Assembly: GCA_937974195.1 (NCBI GenBank) | Contig: CALJIC010000186.1 | Location: 1-48,196 of the forward strand | Length of the DNA: 48,196 bases | Reading direction: 5' to 3' | DNA from: an uncultured Roseiflexaceae bacterium | GTDB taxonomy: Bacteria; Chloroflexota; Chloroflexia; Chloroflexales; Roseiflexaceae | Shown here: positions 8,008 to 15,460 of the stretch, one piece after another | Numbering within the stretch: the first letter of the stretch is position 1 | Layout of the letters: each line of letters begins with the position of its first letter | Position numbers and translations under genes: made by a program | The notes under the pieces: model-generated | The model's input: the letters and a program-made list of their open reading frames with translations, nothing else | Database searches by the model: none | Told to the model about the DNA's origin: nothing

Positions 8008-9087
8008 CTAGAGATCGGCCGGAGGCGGGCCGCTCGGCGGGTCGGTCCAGAGCTCGTGCACCGGCGGCAGCGGGACGAAGGGCGTGTGCGGCTCGCGCTG
8101 GTACCAGTAGGCCACCGAGGCGATCGTGTCGGTCAGCGGCTGGAACTTCCAGTTCGGCCACCAGCCGAGCGCCTGCACCGTCACCCGCAGGCTCTCGCGG
8201 AAGCGCACCGGGTCCATGATATGCCAGCGGTAGAGGGCGTGGCGGGGCACCTCGCCGGGCTCCTTGCGGTACAGCGGGTAGCCGAGGAACGGCGTCGAGT
8301 AGGTCTGGCCGTCGAAGCACCACGCCCCGCCCACGTAGTCCTCGGTGCCGGTGCCGCAGATCGTCGGGAACTCGGTGTCGCCATCCATGTAGAACTTGAC
8401 CTCGCCCTCGCCCCACCAGCCGTTGCTGTGCTGCTTCCAGGCCAGGAACGTCCCGACGTAGTGCCCCTGGCCGCGCACGTCGTCCAGGATGGTGTGCTCG
8501 GGGTGCTCGCGGGTGGTGGTGGACTGGCGGAAGCTGGCGTGGAAGTAGGCGGCCTGCTCGGGCACCGCGGTGAGCGCGTAGGTGATCTGGTAGAAGAAGT
8601 ACTTGATCGGCGCGGTGTGCCGGTTCTCGATCGTGATCCGGGCGCGCTGGCGGAAGGGCATCGGCCAGTAGCAGTTGAAGCCGCCGACCGGGTTCACCGC
8701 CACCGGGAGCGAGTTGACGTTGTAGCGCAGCCCAAACCCGTTGCAGAAGAAGTCGCCCAGCGGCGCCTCGACCGAGGGCTGCTCCTCGTCGTCCCAGTAG
8801 AAGCGCAGCACGGTGTTGCGGTAGGCCTCGGTGGCGACGGTGATCCAGATGTGCTGCACCACGCCCGGCCCCTCGATGTCGGCGAGCGTGGTGGTGCTGC
8901 CGGCGGGCAGGTCGATGCAGGGCCGGACCTTCCAGCCCCGGCCTAGGTCCGACGAGGGGTGGTTCGCGGTCGGTGTCTCGCGCGCGCCGCCGCCCCGCTC
9001 GCCGGTCGGGTTCTCGGCCGAGATCGAGCGCGTCTCGGCCTGCGACAGCAGCGGCAGCGCCCCCAGGCTCATTCCGAACGGGTCCAT
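8008..9087 (-). CDS. DUF2961 / GH172 family protein
   Basis: A 359-residue protein matching DUF2961, now family GH172 (difructose-anhydride-forming alpha-fructofuranosidase and alpha-D-arabinofuranosidases). Recognisable blocks: ISAENPTGERGGG near residue 23, PAGSTTTLADIEGPGVVQHIW (split here as PAGSTTTLADI and EGPGVVQHIW), FFCNGFGLRYNVNSLPV, WWGEGEVKFYMDGD and ICGTGTEDYVGGAWCF. The acidic residues in GEGEVKF and TGTEDY are the likely catalytic glutamates. There is no signal peptide, so the substrate would be an imported oligosaccharide. AGGAGG lies 8 bases before the ATG. It sits 67 bases upstream of one GH116 gene and 96 bases downstream of another, suggesting stepwise trimming of one glycan. 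Confidence 0.87.
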   Translation of the reverse strand: MDPFGMSLGALPLLSQAETRSISAENPTGERGGGARETPTANHPSSDLGRGWKVRPCIDLPAGSTTTLADIEGPGVVQHIWITVATEAYRNTVLRFYWDDEEQPSVEAPLGDFFCNGFGLRYNVNSLPVAVNPVGGFNCYWPMPFRQRARITIENRHTAPIKYFFYQITYALTAVPEQAAYFHASFRQSTTTREHPEHTILDDVRGQGHYVGTFLAWKQHSNGWWGEGEVKFYMDGDTEFPTICGTGTEDYVGGAWCFDGQTYSTPFLGYPLYRKEPGEVPRHALYRWHIMDPVRFRESLRVTVQALGWWPNWKFQPLTDTIASVAYWYQREPHTPFVPLPPVHELWTDPPSGPPPADL

Positions 9088-9133
9088 CAGCGATGCCTCC
9101 TCACAAGCAGATCGTTCGACAGAGGTCGTTCTG

Positions 9134-9149
9134 CTCTCAGCACTGAGAG
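9134..9149. terminator. CTCTCAG/CTGAGAG hairpin between GH116 and GH172 genes
   Basis: A 7-bp perfect stem with a 2-base loop, in the 96-base gap after the second GH116 gene on the minus strand. No T-run follows, so it could be an mRNA-processing or partial termination signal rather than a full terminator. Confidence 0.35.
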
Positions 9150-9183
9150 ATCGGGCTCTGACGGCCGAAAGCGCCGCGCGGCC

Positions 9184-11850
9184 CTATTCCGCAATCAGCT
9201 CGAGCCGCACGTCGAGCGGCCTTCCCGGCTCGATCCGCACGGCCGCGCCGAAGTCCAGCGTGACGGCCTGCCCCTCCTGCCGGATGCTGGCGTCCACCGC
9301 CTGCTCGCCCAGCCGGGCCGAGACCGAGGCCGGCCGCGCCCCCTCCGGCAGCTCCAGGCGCAGCGACCGGACCTCGAGCGCGCCGGCGTGCGCCTCCCAG
9401 CGCACCGTCTGGGTATCTGCGCGGCGCTCCTGGTGCGCCTCGCCCCAGCCCGAAGGGAAGCTCCAGACCGTGCGGAAGCGCTCGGGCTGCCAGCGCGGCG
9501 CCAGCGCCAGCTCGCCCGTCACCGCAGAGTAGCGCAGCCCCGCCAGCGCCAGGAGCGCGGCCCAGGCCGCCATCGCCCGCGCGTAGTGGTGCCCGCACTC
9601 CTGCTCGTTCCACGGGTTGCGCCGCCGGCCGTCGAAGCGGGCGCGGATCGCCGCGATCACGGCCAGCCCCTCGTCCACCAGCCCCTCGTAGATCATGTGC
9701 GCCGCCGCCTGGTACTCGAAGCCGGTCATGACCTCGCTGAAGTACGGGAAGGGCACGCGCGGGCGCCCGCCGCGCGGCCAGGAGCAGATCAGCAGCGCGC
9801 TCTCGTCCGCCAGCGCGTAGGTCCGCATGGTGTTCCAGTGGTCGTAGAGCGCCGGCCGGAAGTTGTGGCGGTAGATCGCCGCGAGCGCGGCGCGGACGTT
9901 CGCGGGGCGCAGCAGGTGGCCCAGCCCCAGCACGTGCGCCATGTACTGCCCGACGAGCTGGTCGATCAGGCAGCCGTCGCCCACCTGGAAGTCCGGGTCG
10001 GCCGGGTCGGTCTCGCCCATGCCGGCGCGCAGCTCGGGGCGGGCCTCGTCCAGGCTCGCGGGCGCCCGCACCTGCTGGATGTAGTACTCGCCGTTGAACA
10101 GGTGCTCGTCCACCCAGGCGCTGCCGCGCTCGAACAGCGCCCGGCAGCTCTCGGCGAACGCCGCGTCGCCGACGGCGCGCGCCATCTCCTCGGCGGCGCG
10201 CAGCGCCCCGAGATACCAGACGGTGCAGAGCGGGTTGGGGCCGAAGAGCTCGATGTCGTAGGTGTTGTGCTGCACCCCCTCCATCACGCCGTCGCGGTCG
10301 GCGTCCCAGCCGCCGGGGAGCCAGCAGTAGCGCACGAGCGCGGCGATCTTCGGCCAGTGGCTGCGGAGGAACGCCTCGTCGCCGGAGAGCTGCCACTCGC
10401 GGTAGCACTTCATCACCACGCCCATCTGCCCGTCGGCGGCGGCGTGGCGCCACGGCTCGCTCCCGAGCGGCAGGCGCAGGCGGAAGAAGTTCAGGCCGTC
10501 CGCGTCGGTGCCGTGCTCCAGCTCCAGCGCGCGCATGTTCAGCGCCAGCTCGGGGAACAGGAACGGCGTGGTCTGCTCGTAGTTCCAGACGTGGGTGCAG
10601 GAGCCGAAGCAGCACCCCAGGGTGTCGCCGCAGCCCTCGAAGGCGAAGAAGTTGCCGTCCGCGGTGCGGAAGCATGTCTGGCTCCGCAGCGTCGAGACGT
10701 TGTTGAGCGCGGCCTCCTTCACCGGCTGCGGCAGGGTGGCGGCGGCGATGGCGCCCGCGAAGCGCGCGCTCTCGGCCTCGAGCTCGGCGAGCTGCGGGGC
10801 GACCTGCACGGCCACGTCCCACGCATCCTGGTAGCGGGCGGCGTAGTAGTTGCCGACGTACCCGCCCTGCGGGTCGAGGGTGTTCCAGCCGCAGCCGGCG
10901 GCGGTGCGGTGCGGGAAGTGCCAGCAGATCAGGAAGGTGCAGCTGGCGCTCCCGCCGGGCGGCACAGTGACCGACGTGGCGACCGAGCCGATCTGGCCCT
11001 GGCCGGCCGGGCTCGGCCCCTCCTGCTCGGGGTCGTCGAGCCGCCCGTCGTCGCTGAAGTCGTCCCAGAAGGTCAGCAGGTGGCGGTTCCAGTGGGTCGA
11101 GCCCCAGCTGCGCCGCCAGGTCGCCTCGGGGGCCAGCGCCACCAGCGCGATCGTGCCGTCCTGCGGCGTGCGCGGCTCCACGCGCTGGGAGCGCATCAGC
11201 AGGCCGTGGAGCCGGCTGCCGTCCGCGGCACGTGCGCTGCGCGGCTCGTTGACGTTGCCGCCCGGCAGCGCCCCGAGCCCGCGCGGCGCGATCGACGAGG
11301 TCGTGTCGCCCCCCTCGCGGCTCACGCCGATGCAGTTCATCAGGCTGCCGGCCACGGCGGCGGACACCGGCCGGTCGCCCGCGTTCACCAGTACGAAGCG
11401 CAGCACTGCCAGCGGCAGGCCGGAGCGCTCGGCGTCGAGCGGGATCAGCGGGTTGAACGCCTCCAGGTGGACGGCCAGCGGCACGCCCGGGTCGCGCAGC
11501 GTGAAGCGCGCGAAGGGGTAGGCTGCCTCGAGCTCCACCTCGCGGAAGCGCGGCAGCCCGGCCGCCGCAGTCGTCACGCCGAAGCTGCCGCTGTAGGGCG
11601 GCTGGATCACCCCCTCCAGCACCCGCGTGACCGGCGGCGCGCCCTCGGCCTCGGCCCGCAGCGCGAAGAACGAGAACGGCGGGGTCAGGCCCTTGTCCGG
11701 GCGGTTGAAGATCTCGAAGTCGCGCAGCTCGGCCCGCCCGCCGAGCGCGATGCTGCCGGTGCCGATCCCGCCGAGCGGGAAGGCGACCTCGCGCAGCTGC
11801 TCGCCCGTGTAGCGCGACAGGGCCGGCCAGGGGGAACGGCCGCCAGTCAT
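9184..11850 (-). CDS. GH116 family glycoside hydrolase (second paralogue)
   Basis: An 888-residue GH116 enzyme, about 80 residues longer than its neighbour paralogue. Shared blocks: VAFPLGGIGTGSIALGG, LRDFEIFNRPDKG, FAFEGC with Glu405 (probable nucleophile), SCTHVWNYEQ, DGQMG, HNTYDIELFGPNP with Asp532 (probable acid/base), CSWPRGGRP and RRNPWNEQECGHHYARAM. Extra length is partly an insertion around 620-650 (PELRAGMGETDPADPDFQVG) and partly a C-terminal beta-rich extension of about 60 residues. The ATG at 11850 is preceded by AGGGAG; the open frame reaching 12681 overlaps the upstream permease and is not coding. No signal peptide. Two divergent GH116 paralogues in one operon suggest different linkages on one substrate. 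Confidence 0.88.
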   Translation of the reverse strand: MTGGRSPWPALSRYTGEQLREVAFPLGGIGTGSIALGGRAELRDFEIFNRPDKGLTPPFSFFALRAEAEGAPPVTRVLEGVIQPPYSGSFGVTTAAAGLPRFREVELEAAYPFARFTLRDPGVPLAVHLEAFNPLIPLDAERSGLPLAVLRFVLVNAGDRPVSAAVAGSLMNCIGVSREGGDTTSSIAPRGLGALPGGNVNEPRSARAADGSRLHGLLMRSQRVEPRTPQDGTIALVALAPEATWRRSWGSTHWNRHLLTFWDDFSDDGRLDDPEQEGPSPAGQGQIGSVATSVTVPPGGSASCTFLICWHFPHRTAAGCGWNTLDPQGGYVGNYYAARYQDAWDVAVQVAPQLAELEAESARFAGAIAAATLPQPVKEAALNNVSTLRSQTCFRTADGNFFAFEGCGDTLGCCFGSCTHVWNYEQTTPFLFPELALNMRALELEHGTDADGLNFFRLRLPLGSEPWRHAAADGQMGVVMKCYREWQLSGDEAFLRSHWPKIAALVRYCWLPGGWDADRDGVMEGVQHNTYDIELFGPNPLCTVWYLGALRAAEEMARAVGDAAFAESCRALFERGSAWVDEHLFNGEYYIQQVRAPASLDEARPELRAGMGETDPADPDFQVGDGCLIDQLVGQYMAHVLGLGHLLRPANVRAALAAIYRHNFRPALYDHWNTMRTYALADESALLICSWPRGGRPRVPFPYFSEVMTGFEYQAAAHMIYEGLVDEGLAVIAAIRARFDGRRRNPWNEQECGHHYARAMAAWAALLALAGLRYSAVTGELALAPRWQPERFRTVWSFPSGWGEAHQERRADTQTVRWEAHAGALEVRSLRLELPEGARPASVSARLGEQAVDASIRQEGQAVTLDFGAAVRIEPGRPLDVRLELIAE

Positions 11851-11930
11851 GGAGCTCCCTGTTTCCTCATGTCGTTCGGCGTGGTGCGTGTGCGTGCGGC
11901 GCGCAGACACACCTGCAGGAACCCAGCCCG

Positions 11931-12818
11931 CTAGCCCTTGATGCCCGACTGAGTGATGCCCTCGATAAACCAGCGCTGGGCCAGCAGGAAGACCAGCAGC
12001 ACCGGCGCGACCGTCATCGTCACCGCCGCCATCACCACCGCCGGGCTGCCGGAGCCGAGATACCCGCGCAGGGCTGTGATCCCGAGCGGCAGAGTCATCT
12101 TGTCCCAAGAGTTGAGGAAGATCAGCGGCCCGAAGTAGGCGTTCCAGGTGTTGTTGAAGGTGATGATCGTCAGCGCCGCGAGCGACGGCCCGGCGAGCGG
12201 CAGCGCCACGCGCCAGAAGGACTTCCACGGCCCCGCGCCGTCGATCCGCGCGGCGTCCAGCAGGTCCTGCGGCATCGTCAGGAAGAACTGGCGCAGCAGG
12301 AACACCCCGAAGGCGCTCGTCAGGCCGGGCAGGATCAGCGCCCAGTGGCTGTCCACCAGTCCGAGATGGCGCATGATGATGAACACCGGGATGATCGTCA
12401 CCTGGCCGGGCACCATGAGCGAGGCCAGCAGCACGATGAACAGGAGATCGCGGCCGGGGAAGCGCAGGCGCGCGAAGGCGAAGCCGGCCATCGAGCAGGT
12501 GATCAGCTGCCCGAGGGTGACGAAGAAAGTCACCTTGACGCTGTTGAGCCCGAAGGCCAGGAACGGCACCGACGACTGGAACACCGCGGCGTAGTTCTCC
12601 CAGTGCCACTCGGTCGGCAGCCAGGCCGGCGGCAGCTTGAACGACTCGTTCATCGGCCGCAGCGAGGTCGCGAACATCCACACGAAGGGCATGGCCATGA
12701 AGATGGCCCCCAGGCCGAGCGCCACTGTCGCCAGGAAGTCCAGCGCCCGGTCGAGGGTCAAGCTGGCGGCGCGGCGCTCCACTGCGCGCTTCGTCCCAAC
12801 CTGTGAGCTGGTTGCCAT
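11931..12818 (-). CDS. sugar ABC transporter permease, MalG type
   Basis: A 295-residue inner-membrane permease of the carbohydrate (CUT1) ABC family. Six hydrophobic segments are visible, beginning after a 27-residue cytoplasmic tail. The cytoplasmic EAA loop, which docks onto the ATPase, reads DAARIDGAGPWKSFWRVALP. FATSLRPMNESF and the C-terminal RWFIEGITQSGIKG are typical of MalG-like partners. GGAGG lies 8 bases upstream of the ATG. It follows the first permease gene by 51 bases and is followed by GH116. No ATPase gene occurs in the operon. Confidence 0.92.
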   Translation of the reverse strand: MATSSQVGTKRAVERRAASLTLDRALDFLATVALGLGAIFMAMPFVWMFATSLRPMNESFKLPPAWLPTEWHWENYAAVFQSSVPFLAFGLNSVKVTFFVTLGQLITCSMAGFAFARLRFPGRDLLFIVLLASLMVPGQVTIIPVFIIMRHLGLVDSHWALILPGLTSAFGVFLLRQFFLTMPQDLLDAARIDGAGPWKSFWRVALPLAGPSLAALTIITFNNTWNAYFGPLIFLNSWDKMTLPLGITALRGYLGSGSPAVVMAAVTMTVAPVLLVFLLAQRWFIEGITQSGIKG

Positions 12819-12869
12819 GTCCTTATCCTCCGACCCACTCCATGCTTATGCGGCCCCGCGGGCGCACCA

Positions 12870-13796
12870 TCACTCGTAGTGCACCCACGAGCGCCCGAGG
12901 CGGAACTGGACCAGCGTCAGCGCCATGATCATCACGAACAGCGTGATCGCGACGGCCGAGGCGTAGCCCATATCGAAGCTCTGGAAGGCCTTCTCGTAGA
13001 TGTACATCACCAGGCTGCGGCTGGCGTCGCCCGGCCCGCCCTGGGTGAGCACGACGATCGAGTCGAACACCTGCAGCGCCCCGATCATGAAGATGACCAT
13101 GTTGAAGAAGAACGTCGGGCTGATCAGCGGCAGCGTGATGTGGCGGAACAGCCTGAAGGGGCTCGCGCCGTCGATCTGGGCCGCCTCGTAGTAGTCCGAG
13201 GGGATGTTCTGCAGCCCGGCCAGGAACACCAGCATGGCGAAGCCGGTGTTCTTCCACACATCCATGAAGATGATCGACGGCAGCACCCACTGGCGGTTGT
13301 TGAGCCACGGGACCGGCTCGACGCCCAGGAAGCTGAGGTAGTAGTTGAACACCCCGGTGTCCTTCTGGAACAGGAACTGCCAGATGATCGCGCAGTAGGT
13401 CAGCGCGACGAGCACCGGGAAGAAGTAGGTGGTGCGGAAGATGTACTTCAGCGCCGCGGGCAGGCGCCGGTTGATCAGCACCGCCAAGATCAGCCCGATG
13501 CCGACGTTCAGGGTGACGGCCGTGACCGTGAAGAAGATCGTGTTGATGTACACCGTGCGCAGCCGCGGGTCGCTCAGCATGGCCAGGTAGTTGTCCAGCC
13601 CGATGAACCGCGCCGGGCTGAGCATGTCGTACTCGGTCAGGCTGATGCCGATCGCCGCCAGGATCGGCCCGACGACGAACGTGGTGTAGCCCAGGAAGGT
13701 CGGCAGGATGAAGAGGTACCCAGCCAGCGCCTCGCGGTGCCGCTCCTTGCTGAGCCAGCCGGTACGCGCCGGCGCGCGTATCTGTGCAGATGCCAT
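12870..13796 (-). CDS. sugar ABC transporter permease, MalF type
   Basis: A 308-residue permease with six hydrophobic segments starting LAGYLFILPTFLGYTTFVVGP, written here in two parts as LAGYLFILPT and FLGYTTFVVG. The EAA loop is EAAQIDGASPFRLFRHITLP, and VVLTQGGPGDASRSLVMYIY is the usual CUT1 block. ATG at 13796 begins MASAQIRAP with GGAG about 8 bases upstream; the longer frame to 13928 runs across the hairpin after the binding-protein gene and is rejected. With the MalG-type partner it forms the membrane channel of the importer whose binding protein is encoded just upstream. Confidence 0.92.
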   Translation of the reverse strand: MASAQIRAPARTGWLSKERHREALAGYLFILPTFLGYTTFVVGPILAAIGISLTEYDMLSPARFIGLDNYLAMLSDPRLRTVYINTIFFTVTAVTLNVGIGLILAVLINRRLPAALKYIFRTTYFFPVLVALTYCAIIWQFLFQKDTGVFNYYLSFLGVEPVPWLNNRQWVLPSIIFMDVWKNTGFAMLVFLAGLQNIPSDYYEAAQIDGASPFRLFRHITLPLISPTFFFNMVIFMIGALQVFDSIVVLTQGGPGDASRSLVMYIYEKAFQSFDMGYASAVAITLFVMIMALTLVQFRLGRSWVHYE

Positions 13797-13814
13797 GGGC
13801 CGCTCCGTTCCGGT

Positions 13815-13854
13815 GCGGCAGGCGCCCCGCGCAGCTCCGCAGGGCGCCTGCCGC
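13815..13854 (-). terminator. strong stem-loop after the sugar binding-protein gene
   Basis: A 13-bp perfect stem (GCGGCAGGCGCCC and its complement) with a 14-base loop, in the 70-base gap between the binding-protein stop and the permease start. With no T-run, its likely role is partial termination or 3' protection that raises binding-protein mRNA over permease mRNA, as known for the malE-malF interval in enteric bacteria. Confidence 0.6.
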
Positions 13855-13866
13855 GCGCTTGCTCCT

Positions 13867-15216
13867 CTACCCCTGCAGCTTGGCCATTGCGGCCGAGAGC
13901 TCTTCGTGCGCGGCGGCCAGCCCCGCATCCGGGGTCACGGTGCCGGCAAAGATCTCGCCGACGTGGCGCATGAAGATCGTCTCGAACTCGTTGAAGTTCG
14001 CCGGGCTCGGCACCGGCTTCGAGTCCTCCAGGCTGTCGTAGAAGATCTTGGAGTTGCTCGGGAACTTGAGGAACGCCTCGCTGTAGGCGACGGAGCGGCG
14101 GGCCGGGATGGCCACCCCGGCCTCGGCCGTGGCCTGGATGGTCTCCTTGCTGGTCAGCTCCTTGATCAGCTCCCAGGCCAGCTCCTTGTTCGGGCTCTCG
14201 GCGTAGATGCCCCAGCCGCCCACGCCGTGCACCGAGGTGCCCTTGGTGTTGCGCGGCCAGAACTGCACGTCGAAGTCCCTGAACTCACTCGCCAGGAAGC
14301 CCTGGATCGGCCAGTGGCCCCACCCGCTCATGGCGACCTTGCCCGAGCTGAACAGCGCCTCGTTGTTGGCGCCCTCGACCGACGGCGCGACCTTGTGGAC
14401 GTGGATCAGGTCGTGCACGAAGGTGATCGCCTCGAGCATCTTCGGGTCGGTCAGGTTCGAGTCGCTCCAGTCGGCCGTGAGCTGGTAGGTGTCGTTGGTG
14501 AGGAACCAGGGCGTTAGGCCGAAGTTGAAGTTCGGGATGGCGAAGCCGTACACCTGGTCGGCGCCGCTCCCGGTGGTGAGCTGCTTGGCGATAGTCAGGA
14601 AGTCCTGCCAGGTCCAGTCCGGCTTGGGCGGCTCGATCCCGGCCTCCTCGAAGATCTTGGTGTTGTAGTAGATCACCATGTTGTTCCAGGAGTGCGGCAC
14701 CTGCCAGATCTTGCCGTCCACCTTGAAGGCGTCGATCAGCGGCTGCGCGACGTCGTCGATCAGCTCCTTGCCTCCCGGGTCGTTCGTCAGCAGCTCGTCG
14801 AGCGGCATCAGCAGCCCTTTGCTGACGATCAGCCGCGTGCCCTCGATCGCGATGTTGATGATGTCCGGCGCCTGGCCGCCCGCCACCTGCGCGACGACCT
14901 TGTTGGTGTACTCGGACCAGGTCGTCACCGGGACGAAGTTGTCCTCGATCGTGACGTTGGGGTGGCTCTGCTTGAAGCGGTCGTAGGCCGCGCTGTAGAT
15001 CACCTGGTCCGCCTCGCCGCCGAAGTTGAAGATCTTGAGCGTCGTCGCTCCGCCGCCCGTAGCCGGCGCCGCCGGCTCGGCCGCCGCCCCACCCTCGCTC
15101 GCCGATCCGCCGCCGCTCTGAGGTGCGCCGCAGGCGGCCAGCAGCGCAGCACCGCCGCCCGCCGCGGCCAGCCGCAGGAAATCGCGCCGAGAGACCCGTC
15201 GTCGTGCCTCGTCCAT
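13867..15216 (-). CDS. sugar ABC transporter substrate-binding lipoprotein
   Basis: A 449-residue CUT1-type solute-binding protein. The N-terminus has a twin-arginine-like motif SRRDFLR (9-15), a hydrophobic core and a lipobox LAAC with Cys29, then a Gly/Ser/Ala/Pro linker to about residue 58. So it is probably Tat-exported and lipid-anchored outside the membrane. GGQAPDIINIAIEG, NMVIYYNTKIFEEAGIEPP and SGWGHWPIQG are typical family blocks. ATG at 15216 has AGGAGG 6 bases upstream, whereas the frame to 15300 runs into the promoter leader. It is the first and probably most expressed gene of the six-gene GH116/GH172 operon. Confidence 0.93.
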   Translation of the reverse strand: MDEARRRVSRRDFLRLAAAGGGAALLAACGAPQSGGGSASEGGAAAEPAAPATGGGATTLKIFNFGGEADQVIYSAAYDRFKQSHPNVTIEDNFVPVTTWSEYTNKVVAQVAGGQAPDIINIAIEGTRLIVSKGLLMPLDELLTNDPGGKELIDDVAQPLIDAFKVDGKIWQVPHSWNNMVIYYNTKIFEEAGIEPPKPDWTWQDFLTIAKQLTTGSGADQVYGFAIPNFNFGLTPWFLTNDTYQLTADWSDSNLTDPKMLEAITFVHDLIHVHKVAPSVEGANNEALFSSGKVAMSGWGHWPIQGFLASEFRDFDVQFWPRNTKGTSVHGVGGWGIYAESPNKELAWELIKELTSKETIQATAEAGVAIPARRSVAYSEAFLKFPSNSKIFYDSLEDSKPVPSPANFNEFETIFMRHVGEIFAGTVTPDAGLAAAHEELSAAMAKLQG

Positions 15217-15329
15217 CGCTAGCCTCCTCGCTACGTCGAGATCTGTCTCGCATGGCTCGGCCGGGTGGTTCGGGGCAGCCGGCTTTCGCTGCCTGAGCAC
15301 AGATATGGAGCCACGCGTGCGGTGCGCCG

Positions 15330-15358
15330 ATTATAAAAGAAAAGCTAAACTGAGTCAA
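15330..15358 (-). promoter_or_regulatory. sigma-70 promoter of the GH116/GH172 uptake operon
   Basis: On the minus strand TTGACT (15353-15358) and TATAAT (15330-15335) are separated by exactly 17 bases, a near-consensus promoter in a sharply AT-rich island. It predicts a start near 15323 and a leader of about 107 bases. A CTAAA half-site lies in its spacer and the palindrome TTTAGCTAAA abuts its upstream edge, positions suited to repression. Confidence 0.8.
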
Positions 15359-15393
15359 CGTGTTTAGCTAAAGTTCAGTCTAAAACGCTTTAG
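15345..15393. promoter_or_regulatory. candidate LacI-family operator array
   Basis: Five TTTAG/CTAAA half-sites lie within 49 bases: CTAAA at 15345, the perfect 10-base palindrome TTTAGCTAAA at 15363-15372, and CTAAAACGCTTTAG at 15380-15393. The last is a 14-base palindrome centred on CG, the usual LacI-family operator shape. The sites overlap or flank both divergent promoters, so one regulator could control both directions. Confidence 0.6.
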
Positions 15394-15399
15394 GTTCCA

Positions 15400-15428
15400 T
15401 TGACACCCACGGGCATTGCCGGTATAGT
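15400..15428 (+). promoter_or_regulatory. sigma-70 promoter of the LacI-family gene
   Basis: TTGACA (15400-15405) and TATAGT (15423-15428) with a 17-base spacer. The predicted start near 15435 gives a leader of about 26 bases. The CG-centred operator candidate ends 7 bases upstream of the -35 box. Confidence 0.8.
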
Positions 15429-15460
15429 GGTGTGATGAGACTTTGTTGCACCGAGCAGGT

